Shown: positions 35,510-44,769, numbered from the stretch's first letter. The stretch: 64,000 nucleotides of DNA from an uncultured Flavobacteriales bacterium (GCA_937872175.1 CALMPI010000003.1:1-64000), one strand, 5' to 3'. Numbers and translations are program-made. The notes: generated by a model from the sequence alone, not told the origin.

Positions 35510-37282
35510 TCAGTTGAAGGCGATCCGCCGCACGGCACGGCCGTCAGCGAATTCCAGGGTGATGAAGTAGGCACCGCCATCCAGGGTTCCGCGCTCCAGC
35601 AGGATCGCGTCGGCGTTCACCGTGCTGTTGCGCACCAAGCGACCATCGGGCGTGTGCAGCGTGTAGCTCAGCACACGACCTGCCGGGCTGCTGATGCGCA
35701 CGGCATCGATCGCGGGGTTCGGTGCGATCACGAGCGCCGATGCGGCGGCAGGCTCTGCGATGCCGACCGGCTGGCCCACGCAGTCGCAATTGACCGTCCA
35801 CGTGTCGTTGATGGTGTTGGCATCGCCATCATCACAGGGTTGACCAGGCTGGTCCGGACCGTCGATGACGCCGAGGCAGTCGGGCGTGCCCAACGCACAG
35901 GGTCCCAACTGCAGGGCGCAGACGATGCGCGGGGTCATGTAGCCCATCACCGTATCGAGGTAGGCGCGGCCCTTGGCGCCGCTCATGTCCGGATTGCTGG
36001 CCAGGCTCGCTTGGTGCGTGGTGATGCCCAGGCCGGGGATCACCGCAGTGGCCGCAGGGCTGTTTGGATCCCACCATTGCCAGGGGCTGGCCTCATCACC
36101 GGCGGGGGGCTGCCATCGCGGACGCAGCACAGGGAAGAGCCCCTCGGCACCGGTCGCGATGGTGACGCCGTCGATGGTCTGGCCGTAGAGCGAACGCGCC
36201 CGCGCCGTGAAGGGGTCGTTCGAGAGGTTCTCGAAGCTGGCCTGGTTGCCCAGGTCCTTCACCCAGGGGATGAAGTAATTGCTGCCGGGAACATCCACCA
36301 CAGGACCACCCGTGGTGGGCACGATCACGATGCCGTAGGTGAACGGGGCGAACGGATCGAACACGGTGTGGAAAGCCACCATCGGGGCGTCACCCGCTTC
36401 GGCCCAGGTGGTGTCGGCGAGCGCACCGCCCATGTTCACGCAGAAATGCGTGGCATGGTCGAACCCGTTGGGGCGGTAGAGGGTGAGCTGGCCATTGAAT
36501 CCGGCCAGGTCGCCTACCGTGTTCGTGTCCACGTAGCTCACGTTCGGGTTGAAGGGATCGGGTCGGAACTTCTCGACGAAAAGCTCGCTGCCCTTGTCCA
36601 AGGTGGTGTGGGCCAGCGCGATGTAGCCGCCGGTGCCCTCACCGAGCACCACGATCTTGTCCGGGTCGATCCCGTAGCTGTTGGCGCCCGCGGCCTCGGC
36701 CTTGTGGGTGCGGACGCACTGGCGCACGTCGTGGATGGCCCGGTAGATGGCGTTGAGCAACTGCCCGCGGCGTTCCTCTTCGGTGGCGGCCAGCGGGTTC
36801 CAGCCCAGACGGTAGCTCATGCTCACGGCCACATAGCCGCGGCGCGCCATGCGCTTGCAGGTCTCCACGGCACAGCTGTCCGTCCGCGTTCCGACAGGAC
36901 TGCCGTTCTGCGGCGGCGGCAACGCATTCCCCGTGTGGATGTAGAGCACCATCGGACGTTCGGTCACCGCGTCCACGTTCTGGTCGGGTTCGTAGATGTC
37001 CATCCGCAGTTCGCGCACTTTCACCGCGGTGCTTCCGTCGGTGGGGTCGAAGAAGGGGGCCGGGATGGGCTGCTGGGTGCTCACCAGGGTCTGTAGCTGC
37101 GTGACCTCCGCAGGCACGTTCGGGCTGGCGAGGTTGCTGGTGAGGAAGTCGATGTTGGTACCGAAGGGCACGCTGGGGGTGATCACGATCTGGGCATCGG
37201 TGAACACCTCGTCGATATAGCGCTGCTGGGCGGCGACCATCATGGGCAGACCGAGCAACAGCAAGGGTAGGCTTCGTTTCAT
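35510..37282 (-). CDS. Secreted alpha/beta-hydrolase-like protein lacking the serine nucleophile, with T9SS tail
   Basis: 590 residues from ATG 37282 (signal peptide MKRSLPLLLLGLPMMVAAQ); upstream in-frame codons come from the palindrome region. Residues 90-230 follow the esterase/lipase pattern (PMVLYIHTGN, RRGYVAVSMSYRLGWNP, DVRQCVRTHK). At the nucleophile elbow the sequence is VLGEGTGGYIAL, with Gly in place of the usual Ser of G-x-S-x-G. The last 75 residues (LVIAPNPAIDAVRI ... GAYFITLEFADG) are a T9SS type A domain. Probably a surface binding protein or an enzyme of altered chemistry. Confidence 0.82.
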   Translation of the reverse strand: MKRSLPLLLLGLPMMVAAQQRYIDEVFTDAQIVITPSVPFGTNIDFLTSNLASPNVPAEVTQLQTLVSTQQPIPAPFFDPTDGSTAVKVRELRMDIYEPDQNVDAVTERPMVLYIHTGNALPPPQNGSPVGTRTDSCAVETCKRMARRGYVAVSMSYRLGWNPLAATEEERRGQLLNAIYRAIHDVRQCVRTHKAEAAGANSYGIDPDKIVVLGEGTGGYIALAHTTLDKGSELFVEKFRPDPFNPNVSYVDTNTVGDLAGFNGQLTLYRPNGFDHATHFCVNMGGALADTTWAEAGDAPMVAFHTVFDPFAPFTYGIVIVPTTGGPVVDVPGSNYFIPWVKDLGNQASFENLSNDPFTARARSLYGQTIDGVTIATGAEGLFPVLRPRWQPPAGDEASPWQWWDPNSPAATAVIPGLGITTHQASLASNPDMSGAKGRAYLDTVMGYMTPRIVCALQLGPCALGTPDCLGVIDGPDQPGQPCDDGDANTINDTWTVNCDCVGQPVGIAEPAAASALVIAPNPAIDAVRISSPAGRVLSYTLHTPDGRLVRNSTVNADAILLERGTLDGGAYFITLEFADGRAVRRIAFN

Positions 37283-37306
37283 GGGTCCTGATTTGTGGAA
37301 CAGGTT

Positions 37307-37314
37307 CCGAATAT
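37307..37314 (-). promoter_or_regulatory. TATATTCG -7-type box
   Basis: On the minus strand TATATTCG ends 24 bases before the ATG at 37282. It lies between the palindrome array and the gene, so the array is upstream of this likely promoter. Confidence 0.4.
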
Positions 37315-37914
37315 AGGGGTAGGGGAGGGCTCCTGCCGTTGCAGGTCGGGAAGTATGTATGGCCATACAAGTATTGAGGCCGAGCACTGATCGTTGCGGT
37401 CATCGTGCTTTGGTTCCCGCGGGTCGTGGCGGGAGGGCCTGTTACCCGACCGAGGAAGGGCGCCACAGGTGGATTGTGGCGGTACTACGGGGGCTTCGAC
37501 GGATCTGCCGCTCCATAGGCCTTCTTATGCAACTGGCGGGTTATGGATGTGTTGGCGGCACTGAGGACGGGCATTTTGAAGTATGTATGGTCATACATAC
37601 GTTGAACAACGCGGCGACCCGACCCAACATCGTTCGGGAAACCTTGCTGGTCGCGCCCGGGGGCGGTTGTTGGTCGAGCGCTATCAGCCATGAACACATG
37701 TATGGCCATACATGCGTCATGAAGCTGGGACAGATGCTGATGTTCGATGGAGCCAGCAGGAATGGTGCGCACCGCAGACGGGAATAATCACAGTGAATGT
37801 CACTTTACGACGTATGTATGGCCATGCATATATCGGCCTCCGCGGATCCATCGTGCAACGTCGATCGATCACCTCTAGCGCAGTTGTGGACCCCCTACCG
37901 ACCTCTGCGGTCCG

Positions 37915-37954
37915 CGTCCACAACATATGTATGGCCATGCATATGTTGTGGACG
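37915..37954. repeat. 40-bp near-perfect palindrome ending the array
   Basis: Left arm CGTCCACAACATATGTATGG and the reverse complement of the right arm differ at one of 20 positions. It is the most extended of the five copies and starts 23 bases from the TonB receptor stop. On RNA it could act as a bidirectional terminator, but there is no T tract. Confidence 0.8.
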
Positions 37955-37976
37955 GTCTCGGCCCCTTTCACCGGCC

Positions 37977-40892
37977 TTATCGCCGGTCCAGCTCGTAGAT
38001 CAGCTGCAGGTAGCCCAGTCGTCCCACGGCCGGGCCGCCATAGACCAGGTACACATTGTTGTTCCACATCCGGTCGAGCCGCTCGCTCTCGGGTACGCGT
38101 TCGTCGAATAGCGGAACGATCCCGAACAGGTTGCTGCAGCCCACTTTCACCGTCAGCCCGGGCTTGGGGAACTTCACGTTCACCTGGGCGTCCACCATGT
38201 CGTAGCTCGGGATGGCGCCGGTGAACTGGGGCGAGCCCTCGAACGTGAAGCCCTCCACGAACTTGTAGTTGATGCCGAAGCCCACATCACGCCGGTCCGT
38301 CCAAGGGATCCGCAGGTCGTGACCCGTGAAGCCCACGTTGAACTTGTTCAGCGGCGTGTTGAAGGCCGGGATGATGGGGTCGTCCTCTCCTGTGATCAAC
38401 CGGTTGTAGCTGTAGTTCACGCTGTAGGTCATCCGCTTCCGGTAGTAGTTCAGGCCCACGTTGGCTCCCATGGTCCGCACCGTGCTGGTGCTGTTCGCCG
38501 CCACGCGGTAGACCTGCAGTTCCTCCGGGAAGCCGGTCACCTCGTCGAAGCTGCCGTCAATGCCGATGAGGTAGCCGATGAAATCGGTGTACCAGCTCGT
38601 GTAGGCACTGGCGTCCACATAGAACTTCTCCTTCAGGGTGCCGCGGTAGCCCGCCTCCACGGTGAGCACCTTTTCCGGTCTGATCCGGTCAACATTGAAA
38701 TACTCCAGCTGGTCCAGGCCTTCCAGCAGGGTGGGCGAGCTCCGGTAGGCGTTGAAGCTCTCGATCGTGATCAGGCTGTCGCGGCCCTCCTCGAACTGGC
38801 CCTCGATGTTGCCCAGCAGGATGGCACGCCCCACGTTGTAGTAGAGGTACTGGTCGGCCAGGGTCGGATTGCGCACGCCGCGGCTCACGCTCACCCGCAG
38901 CACATGGTCGGCGTTCGGCGTGTACACGGCGCTCAGGGCGGGCGACACCTGCGGCTCGAAGTTCTGGTTCTTGTCCACCCGCACCGTCAGTGCCAGCCGC
39001 AGCTTGTCCTGCGCGAGCTTCTTCTCCAGGCCCGCATAGCCGCCAACCTCCCAGTTGGTGATCACCACGTCCGCCGTGTCCTTGAAGATGGTGCCCGCGC
39101 TGTTGGGCCGGTACAGCCTGCCGTTGCCGCCCACGGTGATCTCGGCGAACCGCGGTTTGAACCGGTACTCCCCCATGGCGTGGTAGAGCGCTGACCGGTC
39201 GAAGAACAGCGAGCCGCCATCCGTGAAACGACGCGACCGGATCTCGTCGAGCTTCGCCTCGAAGCGATCGGTGCCGACCACATACGCCGGATCAAGTTCC
39301 GTGTTGTCCGTGCGACCGATGCTGTCGGCCACCAGCTGGTGGTAACCGCTGAAGAGCGCCGCATTGTCCGCCACGAACTGGGTCAGGTAGGCATCATAGG
39401 CCTCCTGCGTGGTGATGCCTTGTGCGATCGCTTCGCTCGGCGTGAGATATCCCGGTTGTGTCGTGTTCAGCAGGGGCTTGATCCATGTTTCCCACAGGGT
39501 GAAATAGCGGATGTTCCACTCCGTGGTGACGCTGCTGGCCTCCTGCAGGCGCAGCCCGGTGGTGTAGATGTCGTACGTGTCCCCGGCATCCTCATGCGTC
39601 ACGTAGCTCCGGAAGAACCAGCGTCCTTCCTGGCGAAGCTCGAGCCGATGCTGAAAGAACTGCACCCCTTCCAGTCGGTACCGGTTGTCGCCTTGATACA
39701 CCGTGCTCCCGCGGCTGTAGTTGGTGGCCAGCTGGACCTCCACGCTGTCGGAGATCCTGTAATGCAGGCTCAAGCCCGCCTTCACGTTGTTGGTGCCGTA
39801 GTCCACCAGGTCCACCTCGCGGTAGCCTGGCCGTAGGAACAGCCCCAGGCCGGGGTACTGCCGCCGGCTGAAGAGGGATACGCTGAAATCGTTGTTCGCC
39901 GTCACCCACTCATCACCGTAGCTGTTCACCGCGTCGTACCGCCCCGGGTTGTCCACGCCGGTGGGACTGTTGCTCGTGGGGTCGTAGTTCTCGGCGTACC
40001 AGTCCTCGGCGCGCATGGCGAACAGGTTCAGTTTGTACGCGAAGCGTTCGCGACCCTCCTTGTTCTTGAACACCTGGGCCCAGCGCACGGCCCCTTCCAG
40101 CAGTTCGCGCTCGCCGGCCTTTGCGCTCACGCTCAGTCCCGGGAAGGCCCACGGGCTTTTGGTGGTCATGTTGATCACTCCGTTGAAGGCGCCCGGGCCA
40201 TAGAAGGCGCTGCTCGCCCCCGCGATCACGTCCACCTTCATCACGTCCAGGTCGCTCGCCCCCAGGAAGTTGCCCAGGCTGAAGTTGAGGCCCGGGCTCT
40301 GGTTGTCCACACCGTCGATGAGCTGCAGGCTGCGCACCGGACTGGTGCTGTTGAACCCGCGCGTGTTGATCACCTTGAAGCCGAAGCTCGCGGCCGTCAT
40401 GTCCACGCCTTTCAGGGTGCCCAGGCTCTCGTAGAAATCGCCGCTCGGGGCCTCGCGGATGGCGATGATGTCCATGCTCTCCACCGTGAGGGGTGCCTGC
40501 TTCTGCTTCTCGCTGATGCGGCTGCCCACCACCTCGGCCTCCTGCAGCAGCACCTGGTCCGTGCTCAGCTTGAACTTGAGCTCCTGGTCGGGGCTCTTCA
40601 CCTCCACCTCAAGGTCGGTGTAGCCCACGTAGCTGATCACCAGCACGTACGGCGGCAATTCGTTCACCAGCAGTTCGAACCGTCCTTCGAGGTCGGTCTG
40701 CGTCACGGCCTTCGTGCCCTTCACCGCCACGGTGGCACCGATCAGGGTCTCGCCGTTCCCCGCATCGCTCACCACCCCGCGCAGCTTGTACTGCTGGGCC
40801 ATGGTGTTCAGCGACAGCAGAAGCAGCACTATCGGAAGCAGTGCCTTCGCCGCGGACCGCGGCGTGTGGGGCAGGGGCTTGGGCGGGTGCAT
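37977..40892 (-). CDS. TonB-dependent receptor with carboxypeptidase-like N-domain
   Basis: 971 residues from ATG 40892 (a TATCTTG-type box lies 15 bases upstream; the longer start would be TTG). Signal peptide ending LNTMAQ, then a CarboxypepD_reg-like domain (about 32-110; GETLIGATVAVKGTKAVTQT), plug (about 125-240; IINTRGFNSTSP-like VINTRGFNSTSP, QLIDGVDNQSPG, FNGVINMTTKS), then a 22-strand barrel to the C-terminus. It imports a large or scarce nutrient across the outer membrane with TonB energy. No SusD partner is adjacent, so a siderophore, cobalamin or peptide substrate is as likely as a glycan. Confidence 0.92.
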   Translation of the reverse strand: MHPPKPLPHTPRSAAKALLPIVLLLLSLNTMAQQYKLRGVVSDAGNGETLIGATVAVKGTKAVTQTDLEGRFELLVNELPPYVLVISYVGYTDLEVEVKSPDQELKFKLSTDQVLLQEAEVVGSRISEKQKQAPLTVESMDIIAIREAPSGDFYESLGTLKGVDMTAASFGFKVINTRGFNSTSPVRSLQLIDGVDNQSPGLNFSLGNFLGASDLDVMKVDVIAGASSAFYGPGAFNGVINMTTKSPWAFPGLSVSAKAGERELLEGAVRWAQVFKNKEGRERFAYKLNLFAMRAEDWYAENYDPTSNSPTGVDNPGRYDAVNSYGDEWVTANNDFSVSLFSRRQYPGLGLFLRPGYREVDLVDYGTNNVKAGLSLHYRISDSVEVQLATNYSRGSTVYQGDNRYRLEGVQFFQHRLELRQEGRWFFRSYVTHEDAGDTYDIYTTGLRLQEASSVTTEWNIRYFTLWETWIKPLLNTTQPGYLTPSEAIAQGITTQEAYDAYLTQFVADNAALFSGYHQLVADSIGRTDNTELDPAYVVGTDRFEAKLDEIRSRRFTDGGSLFFDRSALYHAMGEYRFKPRFAEITVGGNGRLYRPNSAGTIFKDTADVVITNWEVGGYAGLEKKLAQDKLRLALTVRVDKNQNFEPQVSPALSAVYTPNADHVLRVSVSRGVRNPTLADQYLYYNVGRAILLGNIEGQFEEGRDSLITIESFNAYRSSPTLLEGLDQLEYFNVDRIRPEKVLTVEAGYRGTLKEKFYVDASAYTSWYTDFIGYLIGIDGSFDEVTGFPEELQVYRVAANSTSTVRTMGANVGLNYYRKRMTYSVNYSYNRLITGEDDPIIPAFNTPLNKFNVGFTGHDLRIPWTDRRDVGFGINYKFVEGFTFEGSPQFTGAIPSYDMVDAQVNVKFPKPGLTVKVGCSNLFGIVPLFDERVPESERLDRMWNNNVYLVYGGPAVGRLGYLQLIYELDRR

Positions 40893-40999
40893 GGGATGGT
40901 GTGCGCACAAGATAGGAGGCGCTGCCTGTCACCATCGGGGGGGCATCCGCTTGAACCGCGGACGCCGCCTATGCGTTCCTTCGCACCTTCACCCATCTC

Positions 41000-42100
41000 A
41001 TGCGCCGACTCCCTCTTCTGATGGCCGCCTGGTCGGTCCATACGCTCTGCACCGCCCAGCTCCGGCCCGGGTTCGACAGGACCGAGTACACCGAGCTGCT
41101 CCGCGTCTTCGCCGCTCAGGCCGACACCACCATGGAAGGGTTCAACCTCCCGAAGCCGGAACGGTTCAGCCTTGCTTGGAAAAGCCCGGTGGTGGGGCTG
41201 GATAACCGGTGGGACCTCTATACGGACAGCGCAGGGACCGCCGTGGTCGTGGTGCGCGGCACCACCGCCCAGCTGGCCAGCTGGCTCGAGAACTTCCACT
41301 CGGTGCTCGTTCCCGCACAGGGCGAACTGGACCTGGACGGAGGAGAGCCCTTCCGCTACACCCTGAGCGACGATCCCGCCGCCCGCGTCCACCTGGGCTG
41401 GCTCATCGGCCTGGGTCATCTGCAGCGGACCATCCTGCCCGCCATCGATTCGCTCTACGCCGCAGGCACGCGTCAGGTCATCCTCGCCGGACACAGCCAG
41501 GGCGGCGCCATCACCTATCTGCTCACCGCCCATCTGTGGCAGTTGCGCGCCAGCGGCCGCCTGCCGACCGACCTGGTGATGAAGACCTACTGCAGCGCCG
41601 CACCCAAGCCCGGCAACCTGCCCTTCGCCTATGGGTACGAGGCCACCCACCGTGAAGGCTGGGCCATGAACGTGGTGAACAGCGCCGATTGGGTGCCGGA
41701 GGTGCCCGTCACCGTGCAGACGGTGGACGATTTCAACCCGGTGAACCCCTTCCGCAATGCCCGCAAGGCCATCCGCGCGCTGCCCTTCCCGCAGGACATC
41801 GGCCTGCGCATCCTCTTCAACCGCCTCGACCGGCCCACGCGCAAGGCCCGCCGCAACTACCAACGTGTGCTGGGCCGCACCATCGGCCGCTTGGCCGCGA
41901 AGAACCTGCCCGGCTACACGGCCCCCGAACTGCCGGAAGGCACGCACTTCGTGCGCACAGGCCCCTTTGTGGTGTTGCGCCCCGACGCGACCTACCGGGC
42001 GCGTTTCGTGGACGATCCGAAAAAGGTGTTCATGCACCATCTCATGGAGCCGTACCATGACCTGATGATGCGCTTCCCGGACCGCGTGTGCATGCCCTGA
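41000..42100 (+). CDS. Class 3-type lipase with signal peptide
   Basis: 366 residues; signal peptide MRRLPLLMAAWSVHTLCTAQ. The lipase pattern is seen in AVVVVRGTTAQLASWLENFH (strand before the lid) and in the nucleophile ILAGHSQGGAITYLL at about 166-180. Asp and His candidates are in NSADWVPEVP and KVFMHHLMEPYHD. It probably hydrolyses lipids or esters in the periplasm or outside; no T9SS tail is present. Divergent from the TonB receptor gene and followed 44 bp later by the beta-CASP nuclease. Confidence 0.85.
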   Translation: MRRLPLLMAAWSVHTLCTAQLRPGFDRTEYTELLRVFAAQADTTMEGFNLPKPERFSLAWKSPVVGLDNRWDLYTDSAGTAVVVVRGTTAQLASWLENFHSVLVPAQGELDLDGGEPFRYTLSDDPAARVHLGWLIGLGHLQRTILPAIDSLYAAGTRQVILAGHSQGGAITYLLTAHLWQLRASGRLPTDLVMKTYCSAAPKPGNLPFAYGYEATHREGWAMNVVNSADWVPEVPVTVQTVDDFNPVNPFRNARKAIRALPFPQDIGLRILFNRLDRPTRKARRNYQRVLGRTIGRLAAKNLPGYTAPELPEGTHFVRTGPFVVLRPDATYRARFVDDPKKVFMHHLMEPYHDLMMRFPDRVCMP

Positions 42101-42144
42101 CACCCGGGCCTGGTATGCACCGGTGCACTGTGTAGCTTGCACCC

Positions 42145-43575
42145 ATGGCCATCGCGATCACCTTCCACGGGGCTGCCGGCACCGTCACCGGCAGCAAACA
42201 CCTGCTCGAGGTCCGGCATGCGGATGGTGCCGTGCACCGCGTGCTGCTCGATTGCGGCATGTTCCAGGGCGAGGCGGTGGCCCGCTCCAAGGGTGACCCC
42301 AACCGCCACTTCGGCTTCGATCCCGCCGCGGTGGACGCCGTGGTGCTCAGCCACGCGCACATCGACCACAGCGGGCTGCTGCCGCGGCTGGTGGCCGAAG
42401 GCTTCGGCGGGCCCATCCACAGCACCCCGGCCACGCGCGACCTCTGCGCCATCATGTTGGAGGACAGCGCACGCATCCAGGAGGCGGATCATGCCTACGA
42501 CCTCAAACGCGCCAAACGGCAGGGCCGCACCCTCGACGAGCCCGGGCCGCTCTACACCGTGGATGAGGTGCGTCCCGCGCTGGAGCGCTTCGAGGCCCAC
42601 GACCTGAACGCTCCGTTCCCGGTGGTGCCCGGGATCTCCTGCACCTTCACCGAGGCGGGCCACATCCTCGGCAGCGCGGCGGTGCATCTCAACATCGATG
42701 ACGGTGAACGGACCCTTCGGCTCACCTTCACCGGTGACGTGGGCCGCTACGTCGATCGGCTGCTCCCGGAACCGGCCCCCTTTCCACAGGCCGACGTCAT
42801 CATCTGTGAGAGCACCTACGGTGATCGCGACCATCCCGGCATCGCCGAGGCCGAGGAGGAACTGCTCCGCCACGTCACCGAGGCCTGTGTGGAGCGCCGT
42901 GGCAAGCTGCTCATCCCGGCCTTCAGCATCGGCAAGACGCAGGAGATCCTTTACACCCTCAACAGCCTCAGCAACCAGGGGCGCCTGCCCCGCATCCCCG
43001 TCTTCGTGGACAGCCCGCTGGCGATCAGCGCTACGGGCATCGTGCGCCAGTACAGCACTTCATTCCGACCGGAGGTCCGGGCCGAACTGGAGCACGATGC
43101 CGACCTGTTCAGCTTCCCGGGGGTGGAGTTCGTGCGCAACCCCGAACGCAGCAAACAGCTCAACGCGCGGCAGGAGCCCTGCATCGTCATCGCGGCCAGT
43201 GGCATGATGGAGGCCGGGCGCATCCGCCACCACCTGCGCCACAGCCTGTCCAACCCCCGCAACACCGTGCTGGCGGTGGGGTTCTGTGCGCCCGGCACGC
43301 TGGGGCACGACATCCTCAGCGGTCAGCAGGTGGTGCACATCTTCGGGGAGCCCGTGCCGGTGAAGGCCGCCGTCCTCCGCATGGAGTTCTACAGCGCCCA
43401 TGCCGATCGCGGTGAACTGGTGCGCTACCTCGCCTGTCAGGAGCCTGCCCGTGTTCGCCAGCTGTTCCTGGTGCATGGCATCACCGCCGGCTTGAACGGC
43501 CTGCAGGATCGGCTCGCCTCCGCAGGGCATCACAACATCGCCATCCCGCAGAAGGGACAGCGCTTCGTGCTCTGA
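42145..43575 (+). CDS. Metallo-beta-lactamase/beta-CASP ribonuclease
   Basis: 476 residues, cytoplasmic. MBL motif SHAHIDHSGLLPRL at about 67-80 gives the zinc ligands; further ligands are in EAGHILGSAA and TGDVG. The beta-CASP insert starts at CESTYGDRDH and contains IPAFSIGKTQEIL, VIAASGMMEAGRIRHHL, and FYSAHADRGEL. These are the features of the CPSF73/YSH1-like bacterial group, which cut or trim RNA. Start ATG at 42145 follows TAGCTTG by five bases. No RNA-processing neighbours. Confidence 0.92.
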   Translation: MAIAITFHGAAGTVTGSKHLLEVRHADGAVHRVLLDCGMFQGEAVARSKGDPNRHFGFDPAAVDAVVLSHAHIDHSGLLPRLVAEGFGGPIHSTPATRDLCAIMLEDSARIQEADHAYDLKRAKRQGRTLDEPGPLYTVDEVRPALERFEAHDLNAPFPVVPGISCTFTEAGHILGSAAVHLNIDDGERTLRLTFTGDVGRYVDRLLPEPAPFPQADVIICESTYGDRDHPGIAEAEEELLRHVTEACVERRGKLLIPAFSIGKTQEILYTLNSLSNQGRLPRIPVFVDSPLAISATGIVRQYSTSFRPEVRAELEHDADLFSFPGVEFVRNPERSKQLNARQEPCIVIAASGMMEAGRIRHHLRHSLSNPRNTVLAVGFCAPGTLGHDILSGQQVVHIFGEPVPVKAAVLRMEFYSAHADRGELVRYLACQEPARVRQLFLVHGITAGLNGLQDRLASAGHHNIAIPQKGQRFVL

Positions 43576-43577
43576 GC

Positions 43578-44210
43578 TCAGCGTGTGCTGCGGCCCAGCA
43601 CGATACCGGCCGTGGCGTACCACGTCAGGTTGCGCGGATCGTCGTAGGCGTTGTTGAGCCCATCGTCGTCGAGCACCTTGTTCAGCCCGACGCTCACTCC
43701 GCCCTCCACGGTCACGAACCAGATGTCCAGACCGACCCCCGCATCGAGGTTGAAGGACCCTGCCGTCAGGTCATCGCGGTTCCACGCGATGTCGTCGTTG
43801 CTGTTGTCCACGCTCAGCAGCAGGTCGTAGCTGGGCCCCGCGTTCAGCCTCAGTTTGAAGCCGTCCTTATGCACCAGGTTGAAGCCCACGAGCGCCCTGG
43901 CCTTCAGCACGGTGCGCACCAGGTCGTTCTCCACCAGGAAGGTGTCCAGCAGCAGCGGTACCTGGACCTGCACGACGGTGGCCTGACGGCCGATGTGAAC
44001 GCCCGGTTGGAAGTACACGCGCCTGCCCAGCCGGATGTCCACCCCCGCCTGCCAGCCCATGTTGCCCCGGTAGTCGCCGTTGTCGGGGTCGCCCTGCAGG
44101 GTCTGGGCCAGCAGGCCCACCTGCGGGTTCACCTGGATCTGGGCGTGTGCGCTGTTCGTGGCGTTCAGCAGGGCGAAGGCCGGTAGAAGGAGGCTGTGGA
44201 TGCGGCGCAT
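43578..44210 (-). CDS. Small outer-membrane beta-barrel protein
   Basis: 210 residues with a signal peptide (MRRIHSLLLPAFALLNATNSAHAQ). The rest alternates hydrophobic and polar residues in strands typical of an eight-stranded PorT/OmpW-like barrel (YFQPGVHIGRQA, LRLNAGPSYDLLLSV, SFNLDAGVGLDIWFVTVEGGVSVGL), and ends in strand YATAGIVLG. Bacteroidota genomes have many such proteins; function unknown. Convergent with the beta-CASP gene, two bases apart. Confidence 0.78.
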   Translation of the reverse strand: MRRIHSLLLPAFALLNATNSAHAQIQVNPQVGLLAQTLQGDPDNGDYRGNMGWQAGVDIRLGRRVYFQPGVHIGRQATVVQVQVPLLLDTFLVENDLVRTVLKARALVGFNLVHKDGFKLRLNAGPSYDLLLSVDNSNDDIAWNRDDLTAGSFNLDAGVGLDIWFVTVEGGVSVGLNKVLDDDGLNNAYDDPRNLTWYATAGIVLGRSTR

Positions 44211-44253
44211 GGCGGTTCGGATGGTGTGAAGCTACCATCGCGCCGCCGCTTCA

Positions 44254-44261
44254 CACCTTTG
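44254..44261 (+). promoter_or_regulatory. CACCTTTG -7-type box four bases before ATG
   Basis: CACCTTTG ends four bases before the ATG at 44266; the same octamer precedes murQ. Confidence 0.5.
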
Positions 44262-44265
44262 CCCC

Positions 44266-44769
44266 ATGCCCGCCGTCACCGTCCGCGACCTGCGCCGCCG
44301 CCGCACCACCGTGGCCACGGTCGTGTTCCTGCTGGTGGCCTTCGGCATCCTGTGGTGGGGCCAGGTGATGGGCGACCTCGATGGCACCATCGCGCTGGGC
44401 ATGATCGGGGCCTGCGCCACGGTCTACATCGGCCTGCTGAACTACTGGCTGCAGCGGGACAAGGTCATGCAGGACCTGTTCACGGCCTTCAACGCGCGCT
44501 ACGATCGGCTGAACGGTGACCTGCTCGCCATCCAGAAGGGCGTGTACATGGACGGCGACCCCGATCGCGTGATCCTGGACTACCTGAACCTGTGTGCCGA
44601 GGAGTACTTCTGGTATACGCGCGGTCGCATCGACACCGCCATCTGGCTCGCCTGGCGCAACGGCATGGAGAACTGGTTGCAGGTGCCCGCCGTGCGGGAA
44701 GTGGCCCGTCGTGAAGCCGCCCAGCGCGACAGCTACTACGGCCTGTTCGACACCGTGCCGGTGGATTGA
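44266..44769 (+). CDS. Two-helix membrane protein with soluble C-terminal domain
   Basis: 167 residues. Two membrane segments (about 15-33 and 41-60) are followed by a helical cytoplasmic domain with FNARYDRLNGDLLAI and LNLCAEEYFWYTRGRID, reminiscent of uncharacterised DUF4760-like proteins that carry an E-E-x-F/Y motif. Not confidently assigned. Convergent with the tryptophan dioxygenase gene with no gap. Confidence 0.72.
   Translation: MPAVTVRDLRRRRTTVATVVFLLVAFGILWWGQVMGDLDGTIALGMIGACATVYIGLLNYWLQRDKVMQDLFTAFNARYDRLNGDLLAIQKGVYMDGDPDRVILDYLNLCAEEYFWYTRGRIDTAIWLAWRNGMENWLQVPAVREVARREAAQRDSYYGLFDTVPVD

Larger units (their letters stand above)
37283..37976. repeat. 694-bp gene-free region holding five evenly spaced palindromes
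   Basis: No credible gene. Five copies of an 18-bp palindromic consensus TATGTATGGCCATRCATA occur at 37354-37371 (right arm degenerate), 37582-37599 (GGTC core), 37697-37714, 37813-37830 and 37926-37943. The shared ATGTATGG begins at 37355, 37583, 37698, 37814 and 37927: steps of 228, 115, 116 and 113 bp, so one position in an otherwise regular 114-bp spacing is empty. Intervening DNA of about 95 bp is unique each time. The last copy is the core of a 40-bp near-perfect palindrome (37915-37954). The region lies between the end of the TonB receptor gene and the promoter of the pseudo-hydrolase gene. Confidence 0.85.

Noticed and set aside
33160-35580. 806-residue minus-strand ORF across the MFS gene
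   Set aside because: Out of frame with murQ and antisense to a clear 12-helix transporter.
37353-37954. CRISPR array
   Set aside because: Repeats are short palindromes of variable arm sequence and spacers are about 95 bp, too long for CRISPR; one interval is double and no cas gene is present. Reported as a separate kind of array.
37359-38224. Small ORFs through the palindrome array on both strands
   Set aside because: They start in the palindromes simply because these contain ATG on both strands, have no recognisable composition or start signals, and differ in length and frame.
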